This document shows, in pieces, positions 22,801 to 31,241 of a stretch of 64,000 bases of DNA (positions are counted from its first letter, which is position 1; every line of letters begins with the position of its first letter). Under the pieces are notes generated by a model that ran no database searches, was not told the DNA's origin, and saw only the letters and a list, made by a program, of their open reading frames with translations. The translations under genes were made by a program, and so were the position numbers. Source of the stretch: Okapia johnstoni (Eukaryota; Chordata; Mammalia; Artiodactyla; Giraffidae); NCBI GenBank assembly GCA_024291935.2, contig CM044308.1, positions 120,182,501 to 120,246,500 of the forward strand, given 5' to 3'.

Positions 22801-25800
22801 TCTTTTAATTTGGGATAATTGACTTTATTGTGGTGGTTGTAACCAAGCATGCAAAATCTCCAAGGTCTGCCTGTATTCAAGTATTCTATCGGTTTCATCT
22901 TCTTAGAGAAATCTTCGCCAGAGCCTTCTGACCTGCTTCAGTCTAGTGTTTTTTGCCCTCTCTAGCCCGTGTATGTCTGTCATACTGGATATTCTATTTG
23001 CCTGTCTGCTGCGTTCGATATTCTGCTCAGAGGGTTTAGACAAAACCCTAGTGATCTTGAGAGGAGGGAGAGACCATGGTTATCCTGGGTTTCACGTGAT
23101 CACTCTAGTTTTGGTATGTACCGTGCCCTTACCTCTGCCTGGTGTTCTTCAGACTAGAGACACTCAATCATGTTCTCTCCAGAAAGCAAACCTTTAGTTT
23201 CCTGGTAGGATAGGAAAGAGGCAGTCGTCATGATAAACAGACAAGTTTAGCAACATTCCTTGAGCAGGAGTCAAAGGGAGAAGTGCTTCACATGGTTGCA
23301 AAGCCAGTTTAAAAGCCAATGACTTAGCCATACTAGATGCTGTGAAGTTGTGTCTCCTTGTGGTTTCAATTTGCATTTTCCTAATGACAGTGATGTTGAG
23401 CATCTTTTCATGTGGTTATTAGCTATTTGTATCTTCTTTGGTGAAATGTTTGTTCAAACATCTTTCCAGATTTTTAAGTTGGCCTGTTTGTCTTATTATC
23501 AATGATTTCAGTATGCCAGTATTTTTTTATTTGTTCTGAAATTTCTTTTGCTGAAAATCAAACTGTTATTGCACACTGAAAAATTTCCCTATCTTATGTA
23601 TAATATAAGAGTATTTCCTTAATATTTCCTTTTGACTAGTCAATTTTCAATCCTATTTTTGCTTTGTGTTTCTATATCCCTTAACATTTTTGTATGTATT
23701 TTGTTTGTTTATTCATAGAGACATGTAGAATGAAGTTCACTCTTTCTAGGTGGATAGTTCCATGAGTTTTGACACACTTAATACCGTGTAACCACCACAA
23801 TTGAGACAGAGTATTTCCATGCTCCAAAAAGTCTCCTCACACCCCTTTGTAGACAGTCTCTTTTCTCCACCCCAATCCCCTAGCAACTATTGATCTGAAT
23901 TGTATTCCTATGATTTTGCCTTTTCTAGACGGCCCCATTAGTTTAGTTCAGTCTCTCAGTCATGTCCGACTCTTTGCGACACCTTAGACTGCAGCATACC
24001 CAGCTTCCCTGTCCATCACCGACTCCTGGAGCTTACTCAAACTCATGTCCATTGACTCAGTGATGCCATCCAACCATCTCATCCTCTGCTGTCCCCTTCT
24101 CCTGCCTTCAATCTTTCCCAGCATCAGGGTCTTTTCAAATGAGTCAGTTCTTCGCATCAGGTGGCCAAAATATTGGAGTTTCAGCGTCAGCATCAGTCCT
24201 TCCAATGGATATTCAGGGCTGATTTCCTTTAGGATAGACTGGTTGGATCTCCTTGCAGTCCAAGGGACTCTCGAGAGTCTTCTCCAACACCACAGTTCAA
24301 AAGCATCAATTCTTTGGCGCTCAGCTTTCTTTATAGTCCAGCTCTCACATCCATACATGACTACTGGAAAAACCATAGCTTAAGAGTATCTGGACCTTTG
24401 TTGGCAAAGTAATGTCCCTGCTTTTTAATATGCTAGGTTGGTCATAGCTTTTCTTCCAAGGAGCAAGCGTCTTTTAATTTCATGGTTGCAGGCAGCATCT
24501 GCAGTGATTTTGAATCCCAGGAAAGTCCTATAAATGATCTCAAACAGTATGTAACCTTTTGAGTCAAACTTGCTTCACTTAGCATCACGCCTCTGAGATT
24601 TATCCGTGTCTTTTCACATATCCATAGTCAGTTTCTTTTTATTGCAGTGTAGAATTCCATCCTTTGTACCTACTTGCCACCCTTTAATATTCAGTGAAGA
24701 ATTATTTCATGCCTGTCTCAGAATTGAATAGTTTGAATCACTTTAGGTCAACCAGATAAGAATGTTTAAATTTTTAGCAGAATGCCACCCCCCCACTTGT
24801 ACTTATCAAATGGAAATTTCTATAAAATACATATATCATCTTACATTTTTCTGTTCTTGTTCAAGGCCATATGTAAAATCTCTCTCTCTTTTTTTTCTTT
24901 TGGTAGGTATTGATTGGCAGGTTCGGCCACCTTTATCAGGACTTCCTCCTCTTGGTAAAATGTCTGTCAACAAAGAGACTCATTTTAACACTTCCATTGC
25001 TAACTTGGTCATCCTTCGTGGGAAAGATGTGCACAGTGCGGATGTGGGTGAGCAAAGTTAAGGTGGAAATTAAGACGCACATTTTGCAGATGTTCATGGT
25101 ACACATGGGTTGTATTTTTTTTTTAAAAAAGAAGTCCCTGAACTTATTCTTTTGGCCTCACCACGTGGCTTGTGGGATCTTTAGTTCCCTGGCCACGGAT
25201 TGAACCCACACCCTTGGCAGTGAGAGCTCACAGCCCTAACCACTGAACCACCAGGGACTTCCCCCCAAATTTATTCTCTTTTTTTTTTTCCTGTATCTTG
25301 GAATTTTTTTAAAATTAATTTTTATTGGAGTATAGTTTCTTTACAATGTTGTTTACCTGTAGTTTCAGGTGTGCAGAAAAGTGAATCAGCTATACATACA
25401 TACCCTCTTTTTTTGGATTTCCTTCCCATGTAGGTCACCACAGAGCATTGAAGAGAGTTCTCTGTGCTATACAGTATGTTCTCATCAGTTATGTCAATGC
25501 CAATCCCACAAAGTCATTCTTTTAAAGAAAGGAAAAATAAAAACTCTGTTTTAGTAGCAAAATGTAACCCCTGTACCAGTGTGTGACCAGACACCAAAAT
25601 GGAAGTGGTGTAAATAAGAGACAAGTTTAATTCTTTCTTCCTGAATCTGGTTGCTCTGTCATCCTCCCCTTGTGGGTTCAAGCTTAGTCTGAGATTCTAT
25701 TAGAGCTTCAGCCATCACATCACGTAGGCATAAGCAAAGAAGGGCAGGCCTGGTCCTGCAAGGGTCTCACCCCACACTTGTGTTTATATCCCTTCCACTG

Positions 25801-28800
25801 AGTCGGACACGACTGAGTACGGCTTGGTAAGGCGCGGTGGGAGCTGTGATGTAAAGAAAGTCAGTCTCATCCCTGGGTTGTTGTTTAGTCCCCTAGTTGT
25901 GTCCGACTGTTTGCGATCCCATAGACTGTAGCCCACCAGGCTCCTCTGTCCCTGGGATTCCCCAGGCAAGACTGCTGGAGTGAGTTGCCATTCCCTTCTC
26001 CAGGGGATCTTCCCAACCCAGGGATCAAACTGGTGTCTCCTACGTCTCCTCCACTGGGAGGCAGATTCTTTACCACTGAGCCACGGGGGAAGCCCCTGTA
26101 ATACCCTTAAATAAAAAACTAGTAATAATTAAGAAGAGATAATATCAAGTCAATCAGATGTGGTACTTTCTTCATATTCAACTTTAAAATAAGAGAATTA
26201 ATAAAAGGACATGTAGAGTTAAAAATTTGCCCACAGGAAATGATGCAGGTACACAGAGGTGTTCTTTCAAAGATATTCATTGCAGTATCTTTCACACTGA
26301 CAGAAATGTGGGAACTAAATGCCCAGCAGTAGGAAATGTGTTAAGTAAATGATGATATGTTCATAGAAGCTTTTAAAAATATGAATGATATTTATTGACA
26401 TGGAAAAGAGGTTCACAACGTATTGGTGGATGAAAAATGCAAATCACGTAAGAGCATGCATGTAAAATTCCAATATAAGAGAGGGTCAGCAGACTGTTCA
26501 TAGTCATTGTTTCTGGGTGGTAACATTTCAGCTGTTGAGTTGACTTAAATTTTCTTCTTAATACTTTTCTGAACGGTGTGAATTTTTTTTAATGATGATG
26601 AACCTGGATCATTTATCCAAAAGCAATATAAAGCTAGTTTTAAAAGGCAATACAAAAGACTTCTCGTGAAATGGAAAAGAAAGTATCTGTTTATTAATTT
26701 CTTGCCAAAATTAATGATTTGTGATATAAACAATGGCTTGTTGTTTTACTCTAGGAGCATTTAAAGATCCAGCTCTCTATACTTCCTGGTTAGAGCCTGT
26801 TCATGCTTTCAATGTGTGGAAAACCCAGCGAGCCTTTAGGAAATATGAGAAGTCTGCAGCCTTGGTCAGCAATAGCCAGTCCTTAGTAAAACCACTTGAT
26901 ATGATTGTGGGTAAAGCATGGAATATGTTTGCTTCCAAGTAAGTACAAAAGAAATCTACAAACCTTTAGTAACCTTAGGCAGATAACTGCTAGGCAGGTT
27001 CTGGAGTGTCTTAGCCTGTTTGGGCTGCTATAACAAAAATAGCATAAAGTGGGTGGCTTATAAACCACAGAAGTCTATTTCTGAAGGCTGGGAAGTCCAA
27101 GATTAAGGTCCCGGCAGATCCGATGTCCAGTGAAGACCCACTTTGTGGTTTATAGGTGGTGTCTTTTTGCTGTGTCTTCAGCTGGCAGCAGAGGCAAAGG
27201 AGCTCTCATGGGCCTCTCACTGCATTCAGGAGGGCTCCACTGTGGTGACCGAATCTCAGTCCCAAAGGCCTTACCTCCTAGTATCAGTACCTTGAGAGTT
27301 AGGATTTCAACGTGTAAATTTGTGGGGAACACATTCAGTGTGTGCCATGGAGTAAGCACTTTGTAGGTATGAAACTTTGAACACGTTCCTTCTGGCTTCA
27401 TTTCCTTTCCTGTACAATGGATCCAAAAGAGAGGATATATGTGGTGAAGGTTAAAATGAGATAATAATGTAAAAAGACACCTAGTCCAGTGCCTGACTAG
27501 TAAATGCTCAAGAATTGTTCAATAGTATTTTTCCAAAATAAGATCCTTGAGAATGGAAGAGATCCTGATCTTGCTCAGTAAGAAGGATAGCAAGTTCAGC
27601 TCCACCTGATACTATGAAATGTCTGCTTGATGTGAAGAATGTGTTAGCAGGTTCCCTGGCCTCTGCCACAGTTACTTAACGTGAGAGCAGAACTCCTCAG
27701 ATGACTGGATAAGCCTCTACTTTGATTGGCAGGATTCTCCTCCTGCACATGGCCACTCCCTGACCCCAGCTCCTCAGGACCGTGCACTCTTGGTATAGTC
27801 CCGCTTCCATTAAACAGTAGCAGCTGTTTTCACTAACTGAATTCATGTCTGCCCTTGATATTCTTTTTAATATGGTTTCTCCTTCTGCAGAACATTTTGA
27901 GGGGCTGGGGCTATTAACAGGATCACCTGGCCTAAGTGCAAATTAAGTTGTTGTCTGAAAAACACTCGGGAGGCTTCATTTCATTCCTAGAACTGGACCC
28001 GTGTGTTTCTACAGTTTCACACCTTAGATGAGACTTCCCAGGTGCTTCTTAAGAGTTTGTACTGCACCCAGTCATCTCCTCTAGTGTTGAATATGTGCTG
28101 GGTAGACAGCCAAATCTGAACACGCTTTTTCTTCCCTATGTGCTGCTTTTTTTTTTTTTTTTGGCCACGCCTGGCAGCTTGCAGGTTTCTTAATAATAGT
28201 TCCCCAGCCAGGGATTAAACCCAGGCCCTGGCTGTGAAAGCTCTGAGTCCTAACCACTGGCATGGGCGCATCCGTGCTCAGTCCTGTCCAATTCTTCGTG
28301 ACCCCAGGGACTGGAGCCTACCAAGCTCCTCTGTCCATGGGATTTTCCCGACAAGAATACTGGAGCAGGTTGCTATTTCCTCCTCCAGGGGATATTCCCA
28401 ACCCAGGGATCTAACTCATGTCTCCTGCATTGACAGGCGGACTCTTTACCACTGAGTCACTTGGGAAGCTCCCCTAACCACTGGACCACCAGGGAATTCC
28501 CCTCCTATGTGCCTTTTATCGTCACTCTCTTGAATAGACGAAGCTTGGCATAAACTTTGAAAGTTTGCTAACTTTTGGAGTAAACATTGAAGCAAAGAAA
28601 AGACTTGTTTAAGAGTTTGCCATGTTCAGATGTTCATGAGCTACGAAAGGTCTATTATTTGATCTTGAATTATTCAGTTGCCTGAGATTTTTATTTCATA
28701 TTTTCTGTTTCGTTCACCAGAGCCTACCTTCATCAGTACACAAAATTTGGAATTGAAGAAGAGGATTTTTTGGACAGTTTCACATTGTTAGAACAGGTTA

Positions 28801-28823
28801 TTGCTAGTTACTGCAATCTCTGA
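7640..28823 (+). CDS. TUBD1: TUBD1, delta-tubulin (complete, eight coding exons joined)
   Basis: Delta-tubulin works with epsilon-tubulin at centrioles and basal bodies to form or stabilise triplet microtubules. Joining 7640-7811, 9565-9712, 12166-12382, 13282-13513, 17459-17623, 24907-25047, 26755-26938 and 28721-28823 gives 1,362 nt: 453 codons plus TGA. That equals the human length I recall. Every intron is GT-AG and phase is kept across all seven junctions. The N-terminal nucleotide-binding loop GQCGNQIG is at residues 9-16 and the tubulin signature GGTGSG at 144-149. The C-terminus ends ASYCNL without the acidic tail of alpha/beta tubulin, as expected for delta. The ATG at 7,640 follows a splice acceptor by one base. 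The upstream in-frame reading into 7,628 is intron. The gene shares its promoter with RPS6KB1 and converges on VMP1/MIR21. No disabling change was seen. Confidence 0.96.
7812..9564 (+). other. TUBD1: TUBD1 intron
   Basis: Pyrimidine-rich plus strand, with sequence from about 8,050 to 9,330 that resembles old L2-type LINE 3' sequence ('gccctgcctgctttccatcctgtccatcatttc' type). A CHR SINE is inserted at about 8,722-8,900. No other gene signal. Confidence 0.7.
8722..8900 (+). repeat. CHR-type SINE, truncated body
   Basis: Starts 'gggacctccctggtggtcccagtgg', has a degenerate B-box-like 'gccagttctatccttgg', then passes early into a 'cttacttaacaataag' tail that is itself partly duplicated (8,821-8,870). 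Confidence 0.75.
9565..9712 (+). CDS. TUBD1: TUBD1 coding exon 2 (residues 58-107)
   Basis: Acceptor ttgccag ends at 9,564 and donor GTAAGA begins at 9,713. Encodes [20 protein letters not shown] followed by ...[22 protein letters not shown]. The phase-2 end completes Gly107 with the next exon. Confidence 0.96.
9803..10012 (-). repeat. Bov-tA SINE
   Basis: Reverse-oriented copy: begins with the 'ttagccacttagttgtgtctgactc' 3' body and ends with 'ccactgagccacctgagaagcc', the reverse of the tRNA-like head. Confidence 0.9.
10255..10405 (+). repeat. MER5-type hAT DNA transposon remnant
   Basis: The string around 10,277-10,360 ('tccagaaattctgatttagttggtttggg' followed by 'aagcttcccaaggtgattttaatg') matches the MER5A middle as I remember it. 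Diverged, ends unclear. Confidence 0.6.
10447..11718 (+). repeat. BovB (RTE) LINE, 5'-truncated, RT and C-terminal part
   Basis: Starts in the reverse transcriptase coding region (near 'ctcatctcacatgctagc') and runs to the BovB 3' end ('cacgactaagtgactgaactgaactgaa'). It retains the RT motif A region ([13 protein letters not shown], about 10,636-10,675) and the catalytic YADD-type box as [12 protein letters not shown] (about 10,939-10,975, with F for L just before). Stops and frameshifts break it (for example tag near 10,856 and tga near 10,874). Dead copy. Confidence 0.93.
11895..12006 (-). repeat. CHR-type SINE, short
   Basis: Reverse copy ending 'aaccattggactaccaaggaagtcccc', with the inverse of the B-box-like segment ('ccaaccagggatccaacctgtgcc'). 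Confidence 0.8.
12166..12382 (+). CDS. TUBD1: TUBD1 coding exon 3 (residues 107-179)
   Basis: Acceptor gcatag ends at 12,165 and donor GTATGA starts at 12,383. Carries the tubulin signature [10 protein letters not shown] (GGTGSG at residues 144-149), which contacts nucleotide phosphates. Ends ...[10 protein letters not shown] on a codon boundary. Confidence 0.97.
12383..13281 (+). other. TUBD1: TUBD1 intron with MIR and CHR SINEs
   Basis: A well-preserved MIR in reverse orientation covers about 12,835-13,065 (the 'ccccattttacaaatgaggaaactgagac' core). A CHR SINE in reverse follows at 13,080-13,244, ending only about 37 bases before the next exon. The 12,400-12,830 part shows nothing recognised. 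Confidence 0.8.
13080..13244 (-). repeat. CHR-type SINE
   Basis: Reverse copy beginning with a poly-T tract (its A tail) and ending 'gccagtggaccaccagggaagtcc'. It abuts the polypyrimidine tract region of the next TUBD1 acceptor. Confidence 0.88.
13282..13513 (+). CDS. TUBD1: TUBD1 coding exon 4 (residues 180-256 plus part of 257)
   Basis: Acceptor tctccag ends at 13,281 and donor GTATTT starts at 13,514. Encodes [20 protein letters not shown] at its start, then ...[29 protein letters not shown]..., ending RRNPL plus the first base of Gly257. Confidence 0.97.
14710..14852 (-). repeat. CHR-type SINE
   Basis: Reverse copy: 'ggctgccccgggtcttagttgaggcatgtaggatc' through 'ccaccagggaagtccc'. The flanking 'aagtgataattttt' occurs on both sides (14,689-14,702 and 14,851-14,864), a clean target-site duplication. 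Confidence 0.9.
14922..15142 (-). repeat. Bov-tA SINE with target-site duplication
   Basis: Reverse copy ending 'gcgccacctgggaagcccc'. The direct repeat actcctgtg flanks it at 14,916-14,924 and 15,147-15,155, consistent with LINE-driven insertion. Confidence 0.92.
16040..16230 (+). repeat. MaLR (MST/MLT-type) LTR fragment
   Basis: The string near 16,164-16,217 ('atcaccttggaggtaaggatttcaa' then 'gaatttgtggggacacaaac') matches the 3' part of MaLR LTRs as I remember them. It is a non-coding relic of an old LTR retrotransposon. Confidence 0.65.
16537..16754 (-). repeat. CHR-type SINE
   Basis: Reverse copy with three tandem variants of 'gtggcatgtgggatcttta' (about 16,587-16,670), then 'ccaggccccctgcattggg' and 'ccaccagggaagtcccc'. 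The CCCCCTGCATTGG part is CTCF-core-like on the reverse strand. Confidence 0.9.
17459..17623 (+). CDS. TUBD1: TUBD1 coding exon 5 (residues 257-311 plus part of 312)
   Basis: Acceptor tttgcag ends at 17,458 and donor GTAAAG starts at 17,624. Encodes [20 protein letters not shown], then ...[22 protein letters not shown] plus one base of Gly312. Confidence 0.96.
19727..19950 (-). repeat. BovB LINE 3' end
   Basis: Reverse copy from 'ttgttcagccactcagttttgtctgac' to 'cttcacatcaggtgaccaaagta'. Antisense reading gives the BovB C-terminal [20 protein letters not shown]. Severely 5'-truncated. Confidence 0.9.
21724..22021 (-). repeat. CHR-type SINE nested in Tigger1
   Basis: Reverse copy with its A tail on the left. 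It is flanked by a 15-base duplication of Tigger sequence, ctttgatgttactat (21,709-21,723) and ctttgacgttactat (22,022-22,036), with one mismatch. Confidence 0.9.
22259..22809 (-). repeat. BovB LINE 3' end nested in Tigger1
   Basis: Reverse copy. Antisense reading contains the BovB C-terminal region ([20 protein letters not shown] ... [18 protein letters not shown]). Flanked by TTGGGAT at 22,252-22,258 and 22,810-22,816, a 7-base target-site duplication. Confidence 0.92.
23330..23940 (-). repeat. L1M LINE fragment (left half)
   Basis: Reverse L1 sequence: 'tgtggtttcaatttgcattttcctaatgacagtgatgttgagcatcttttcatgtg' and, further on, 'cccctagcaactattgatctg'. It resumes after the BovB insertion at about 24,516-24,665 ('ctcacttagcatcacgcctctgagatttatccgtg' type). 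Confidence 0.8.
23942..24515 (-). repeat. BovB LINE 3' end, inserted in L1M
   Basis: Reverse copy. Antisense reading gives [20 protein letters not shown] and the following BovB C-terminus, with few disruptions. Splits the older L1M element. Confidence 0.93.
24907..25047 (+). CDS. TUBD1: TUBD1 coding exon 6 (residues 312-358 plus part of 359)
   Basis: Acceptor ttggtag ends at 24,906 and donor GTGAGC starts at 25,048. Encodes [20 protein letters not shown], then ...[23 protein letters not shown] plus one base. Human as I recall it has RHVW where this has WQVR, the most divergent spot in the protein. Confidence 0.96.
25119..25265 (-). repeat. CHR-type SINE
   Basis: Reverse copy from a T/A-rich tail through 'ttggcctcaccacgtggcttgtgggatc' to 'accaccagggacttcccccc'. 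Confidence 0.85.
25300..25500 (-). repeat. Artiodactyl L1 3' end
   Basis: 'ttggagtatagtttctttacaatgttgt' and 'gtgaatcagctatacatacat' are the reverse of the L1 3' UTR also present in plus orientation at 63,264-63,400, so the two copies support each other. Confidence 0.8.
25878..26095 (-). repeat. Bov-tA SINE
   Basis: Reverse full-length copy, 'ttagtcccctagttgtgtccgactg' to 'ccactgagccacgggggaagcccc'. Confidence 0.92.
26230..26620 (+). repeat. L1M LINE 3' relic
   Basis: Resembles L1M 3' sequence: 'aaagatattcattgcagtatctttcac', 'aaatgcccagcagtaggaaatg', then 'ttgacatggaaaagaggttcacaacgtattgg'. Strongly diverged, edges approximate. Confidence 0.6.
26755..26938 (+). CDS. TUBD1: TUBD1 coding exon 7 (residues 359-419 plus part of 420)
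   Basis: Acceptor actctag ends at 26,754 and donor GTAAGT starts at 26,939. Encodes [20 protein letters not shown], then ...[18 protein letters not shown] plus two bases of Lys420. Confidence 0.96.
27008..27345 (+). repeat. MaLR (MST/THE-like) solo LTR
   Basis: Starts 'gtcttagcctgtttgggctgctataacaaaaatagcataaagtgggtggcttataaaccac' and ends 'gtgtaaatttgtggggaacacattcag', the recognisable frame of a mammalian MaLR LTR. No internal retroviral coding sequence next to it, so it is a solo LTR relic. Confidence 0.75.
28148..28503 (-). repeat. CHR-type SINE interrupted by a Bov-tA
   Basis: Reverse CHR: poly-T tail at 28,147-28,162, 'ggccacgcctggcagcttgcagg', 'ccagccagggattaaacccagg', then a break at 28,260 and the resumed 'ctaaccactggaccaccagggaattcc' end. 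Confidence 0.9.
28261..28472 (-). repeat. Bov-tA SINE nested in CHR SINE
   Basis: Reverse Bov-tA flanked by the 12-base duplication cctaaccactgg at 28,249-28,260 and 28,473-28,484. Confidence 0.93.
28721..28823 (+). CDS. TUBD1: TUBD1 coding exon 8 (residues 420-453, stop)
   Basis: Acceptor ttcaccag ends at 28,720. Encodes [20 protein letters not shown] and then [13 protein letters not shown], with stop TGA at 28,821-28,823. The 3' UTR follows directly. Confidence 0.97.
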
Positions 28824-29375
28824 TTTTGAACCAAGAGGAAAAATTACCTTAAGTCAATTTTGGACTAAAATACTTGCAATATTACTTTCTCTGTAAGGTT
28901 TTAAAATACCAGTCTGCTAATGCTACAAAGTCGAATGCTGATTCCTTCTTCATACTATAGCCACAGAAAAGGAGGAAAACCTTTCATGTTTTCAATGAAA
29001 ACATCTACTTGGTATTTTCCTTTGTAAGAAAAAAAAAATTGGTGCTTCTTTAAAGAACTTTGGGAACACTTTGCTGAGATGTTAAAACTTTGAAACTATC
29101 AGAAAAGGAAACTTCCCTCTTTATTCCAAAAAGCATTCAGTAAATATGAGCTTAAACTTCCATAGCACAATTTTAAGTTAAGAAATTGCAATTCTGTATT
29201 TAAATATATTTGTCTTTGAAGTGAATGTTTTGAACCACAAGAGGGAGCTGTTGTCAAATGCTATGATGTGAACATCTCTGAATATTTTATTCAATAACAG
29301 GGTAAGATTTTCCACTTTAAGCAGCTATTTAAAAATAAATGTCAGGATTTTGTTAATAAATGTATATCATGCTTA
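28824..29375 (+). other. TUBD1: TUBD1 3' UTR
   Basis: AT-rich sequence from the stop codon to just past two AATAAA signals (29,334-29,339 and 29,355-29,360). No repeat recognised. Contains a CTCF-like CCACAAGAGGGAG at 29,235-29,247. The cleavage site is estimated 15-20 bases after the second signal. Confidence 0.75.
29334..29360 (+). terminator. TUBD1: TUBD1 polyadenylation signals (two AATAAA)
   Basis: Two canonical AATAAA hexamers 21 bases apart, followed by a GT-rich downstream stretch (gtgtttactttgtttg at about 29,390-29,405). Confidence 0.8.
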
Positions 29376-29650
29376 AGTACAAAAAGTAAGTGTTTACTTT
29401 GTTTGATTTTCTTAAATTGGGCATCAGAAAATTGAGTTTTTCTTTTACATCTTAGAATATCAGAGCAGAAATTGATTTTGCTCAAATAGTGTTTTAAAAT
29501 TACTGATAGGTATTTAGCTGGTGTGGAAGAAGGTAATTATAAGGTAATATACTTCAAGGTATATTCTTTTCAGTAAAAGGGGTGAGAGCTTTCACCAAAA
29601 TGTCACTAAGTTGATAAAATTATCACCAGCGAAATACTAATATATTACGA

Positions 29651-29852
29651 TTGCTAATTGCTCAGTCGTGTCCGACTCTTTGCGACCCCACAGACTGTGG
29701 CCCTCCAGGCTCCTCTGTCCATGGGATTCTCCAGGCAAGAATACGGGAGTGGGTTGCCATTTCCTTCTCCAGGGGATCTTCCCAACCCAGGGATCAAACC
29801 CGGGTTTCCTGATTGCAGGCAGATTCTTAACCATCTGAGCTACAAGGAAATA
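29651..29852 (-). repeat. Bov-tA SINE
   Basis: Reverse copy, 'ctcagtcgtgtccgactctttgcgacccc' to 'aaccatctgagctacaagg'. Among the less diverged Bov-tA copies here. Confidence 0.92.
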
Positions 29853-30837
29853 CTGCGCTAGATGAACTTGACACATATAGATGTTGGTCTCATTTAGGAC
29901 AAAACACATTTGGAAATTGGCAGCTGAGTTTGAGGGGAATGGCATATTTCAATAAAACACATCACACGCAATGTATTAACAAATGTAAAATGGGAAACAA
30001 ATAGGAACACTTGCCCTTTCTGCCAAGTCTACCAGTGGTGACTTATTTTTATATGGAAAAATGACAGTTCACAGATTCACTGGTTTCTTCCTTCTCTTTC
30101 CATATGGAAATGATTACCTTTTTGCTGTTTTTCTTATCAACTGTTGCTATGATTTAAAATATTGAACCATATCTTATTTCTAAGGAATGTAAAAAGTGGT
30201 CTCTTCATCTGCTAAAAGGCACACCCACTGCTGTATTTTGTTAACAAAGAGTACTTAAAAATAATTAGATCATAATTTTTACAAGATAAAGTTAAAAGTA
30301 ATAATTTAGCATAATTTAGTAATAATTTAGCAGAGATCCCAAACACTGCAACAGTTTCCCAAACCAAACCAGCCTTAATGAAGATCTGTAACTGAATTAC
30401 CTCACTAGGGGTAAGCTGGTTCTGAGGAACTTTGCCAAGTTAAGCTTAAAGAAAGTCATAAGTTGAAATCATTTTATATTTGAGAAAAGAATGCATAAAG
30501 TACCAGTGGGAACAAATATATTTCTAATTTGCCAACTCATGGAGTCAATGACAGGTGACTATTGGAAGTAAATCTAGTTAGAGCCCTGGGTTCGTTCATT
30601 TATGTGAGTTGGACCTTTTTTATGTACATTATTTTTTAATGCACAACTGCATTATTTGGTAGGTGTGGATACCTAAATATGTGTGAAGTCGTTTTAAATG
30701 TTTACATGAAAAATTTTGTTTCTTATCTAGTTTGAATAATGTAAAGTTTTTGCTATTAGAGTTGTGATAACTTGAAAGTGAACACCAAAGAGTTGATGCC
30801 AGAGCTTCAAAATAAGGGCTGGTATTAGAAAGGTCTG

Positions 30838-30962
30838 GAGCAGGGCATGGCAGCCCACTCCAGTATTCTCGCCTGGCGAATCCCATGGACAGAGGAGCCT
30901 GGTGGGCTACAGTCCATGGAGTCGCAAAAGAGTCAGACACCGCTTAGCGACTAAACAACAAC
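30838..30962 (+). repeat. BovA SINE body (headless)
   Basis: Only the 3' half of a Bov-tA: 'catggcagcccactccagtattctcgcc' to 'gcgactaaacaacaacaaaaag'. It lacks the tRNA-like head. Confidence 0.85.
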
Positions 30963-31045
30963 AAAAAGACCAACCAGCTAAGACAACGATAGAATCATAA
31001 CTTCCTGGGCAGAGACATCCAAAAGCTTCAAATATGTAATTTCTT

Positions 31046-31241
31046 TTTTAAAGAAATATTTATTTATTCATTTGGCTGAACTGGATCTTAGCTCTGCTGC
31101 TCGAGATCTTTGATCTTTGTTGTGGCTTGCAGAATTTTAGTCGAGGCATGTGGGATCTAGTCCCCTGACCAGGAATAGAACCTGGGCCTACTGCATTGGG
31201 GAGTGATGAGTTTTAGCCATTGGACCACCAGGGAAGTCCCT
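31046..31241 (-). repeat. CHR-type SINE
   Basis: Reverse copy with 'agaaatatttatttattcatttggctgaactggatcttag' and ending 'ccattggaccaccagggaagtccc'. Confidence 0.9.

Larger units (their letters stand above)
21503..22873 (+). mobile_element. Tigger1-type (TcMar) DNA transposon relic carrying two nested insertions
   Basis: The left end resembles CCGGCATGCCTTGTTTTGTT and the right end AAGGTCTGCCTG, matching the Tigger1 terminal repeat CAGGCATACCTCG with substitutions. Internal segments at 21,530-21,723, 22,037-22,258 and 22,810-22,873 follow the Tigger1 consensus order as I recall it. No transposase remains. It is interrupted by a CHR SINE (21,724-22,021) and a BovB 3' end (22,259-22,809). Confidence 0.8.
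17624..24906 (+). other. TUBD1: TUBD1 intron (7.3 kb)
   Basis: Largest TUBD1 intron. Named elements are BovB 3' ends at 19,727-19,950, 22,259-22,809 and 23,942-24,515 (all reverse), a Tigger1 relic with two nested insertions at 21,503-22,873, and L1M fragments in reverse (about 23,330-23,935 and about 24,516-24,665) split by the third BovB. The stretches 17,630-19,720 and 19,960-21,490 are AT-rich and look like very old repeat debris that I cannot assign. No exon-like sequence was seen. Confidence 0.75.
25048..26754 (+). other. TUBD1: TUBD1 intron
   Basis: Holds a CHR SINE (25,119-25,265), an artiodactyl L1 3' end in reverse (about 25,300-25,500), an unassigned LTR-like block (about 25,555-25,860), a Bov-tA (25,878-26,095) and an L1M relic in plus orientation (about 26,230-26,620). 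Confidence 0.75.
26939..28720 (+). other. TUBD1: TUBD1 last intron
   Basis: Contains a MaLR-type LTR (27,008-27,345) and a CHR SINE split by a Bov-tA (28,148-28,503). The stretch 27,350-28,140 has old-looking sequence, part of it reminiscent of MER5-type repeats around 27,900-28,080, but nothing firm. Confidence 0.75.

Noticed and set aside
27008..27345. Possible provirus next to the MaLR LTR
   Set aside because: No internal retroviral coding sequence or second LTR within reach; solo LTR.
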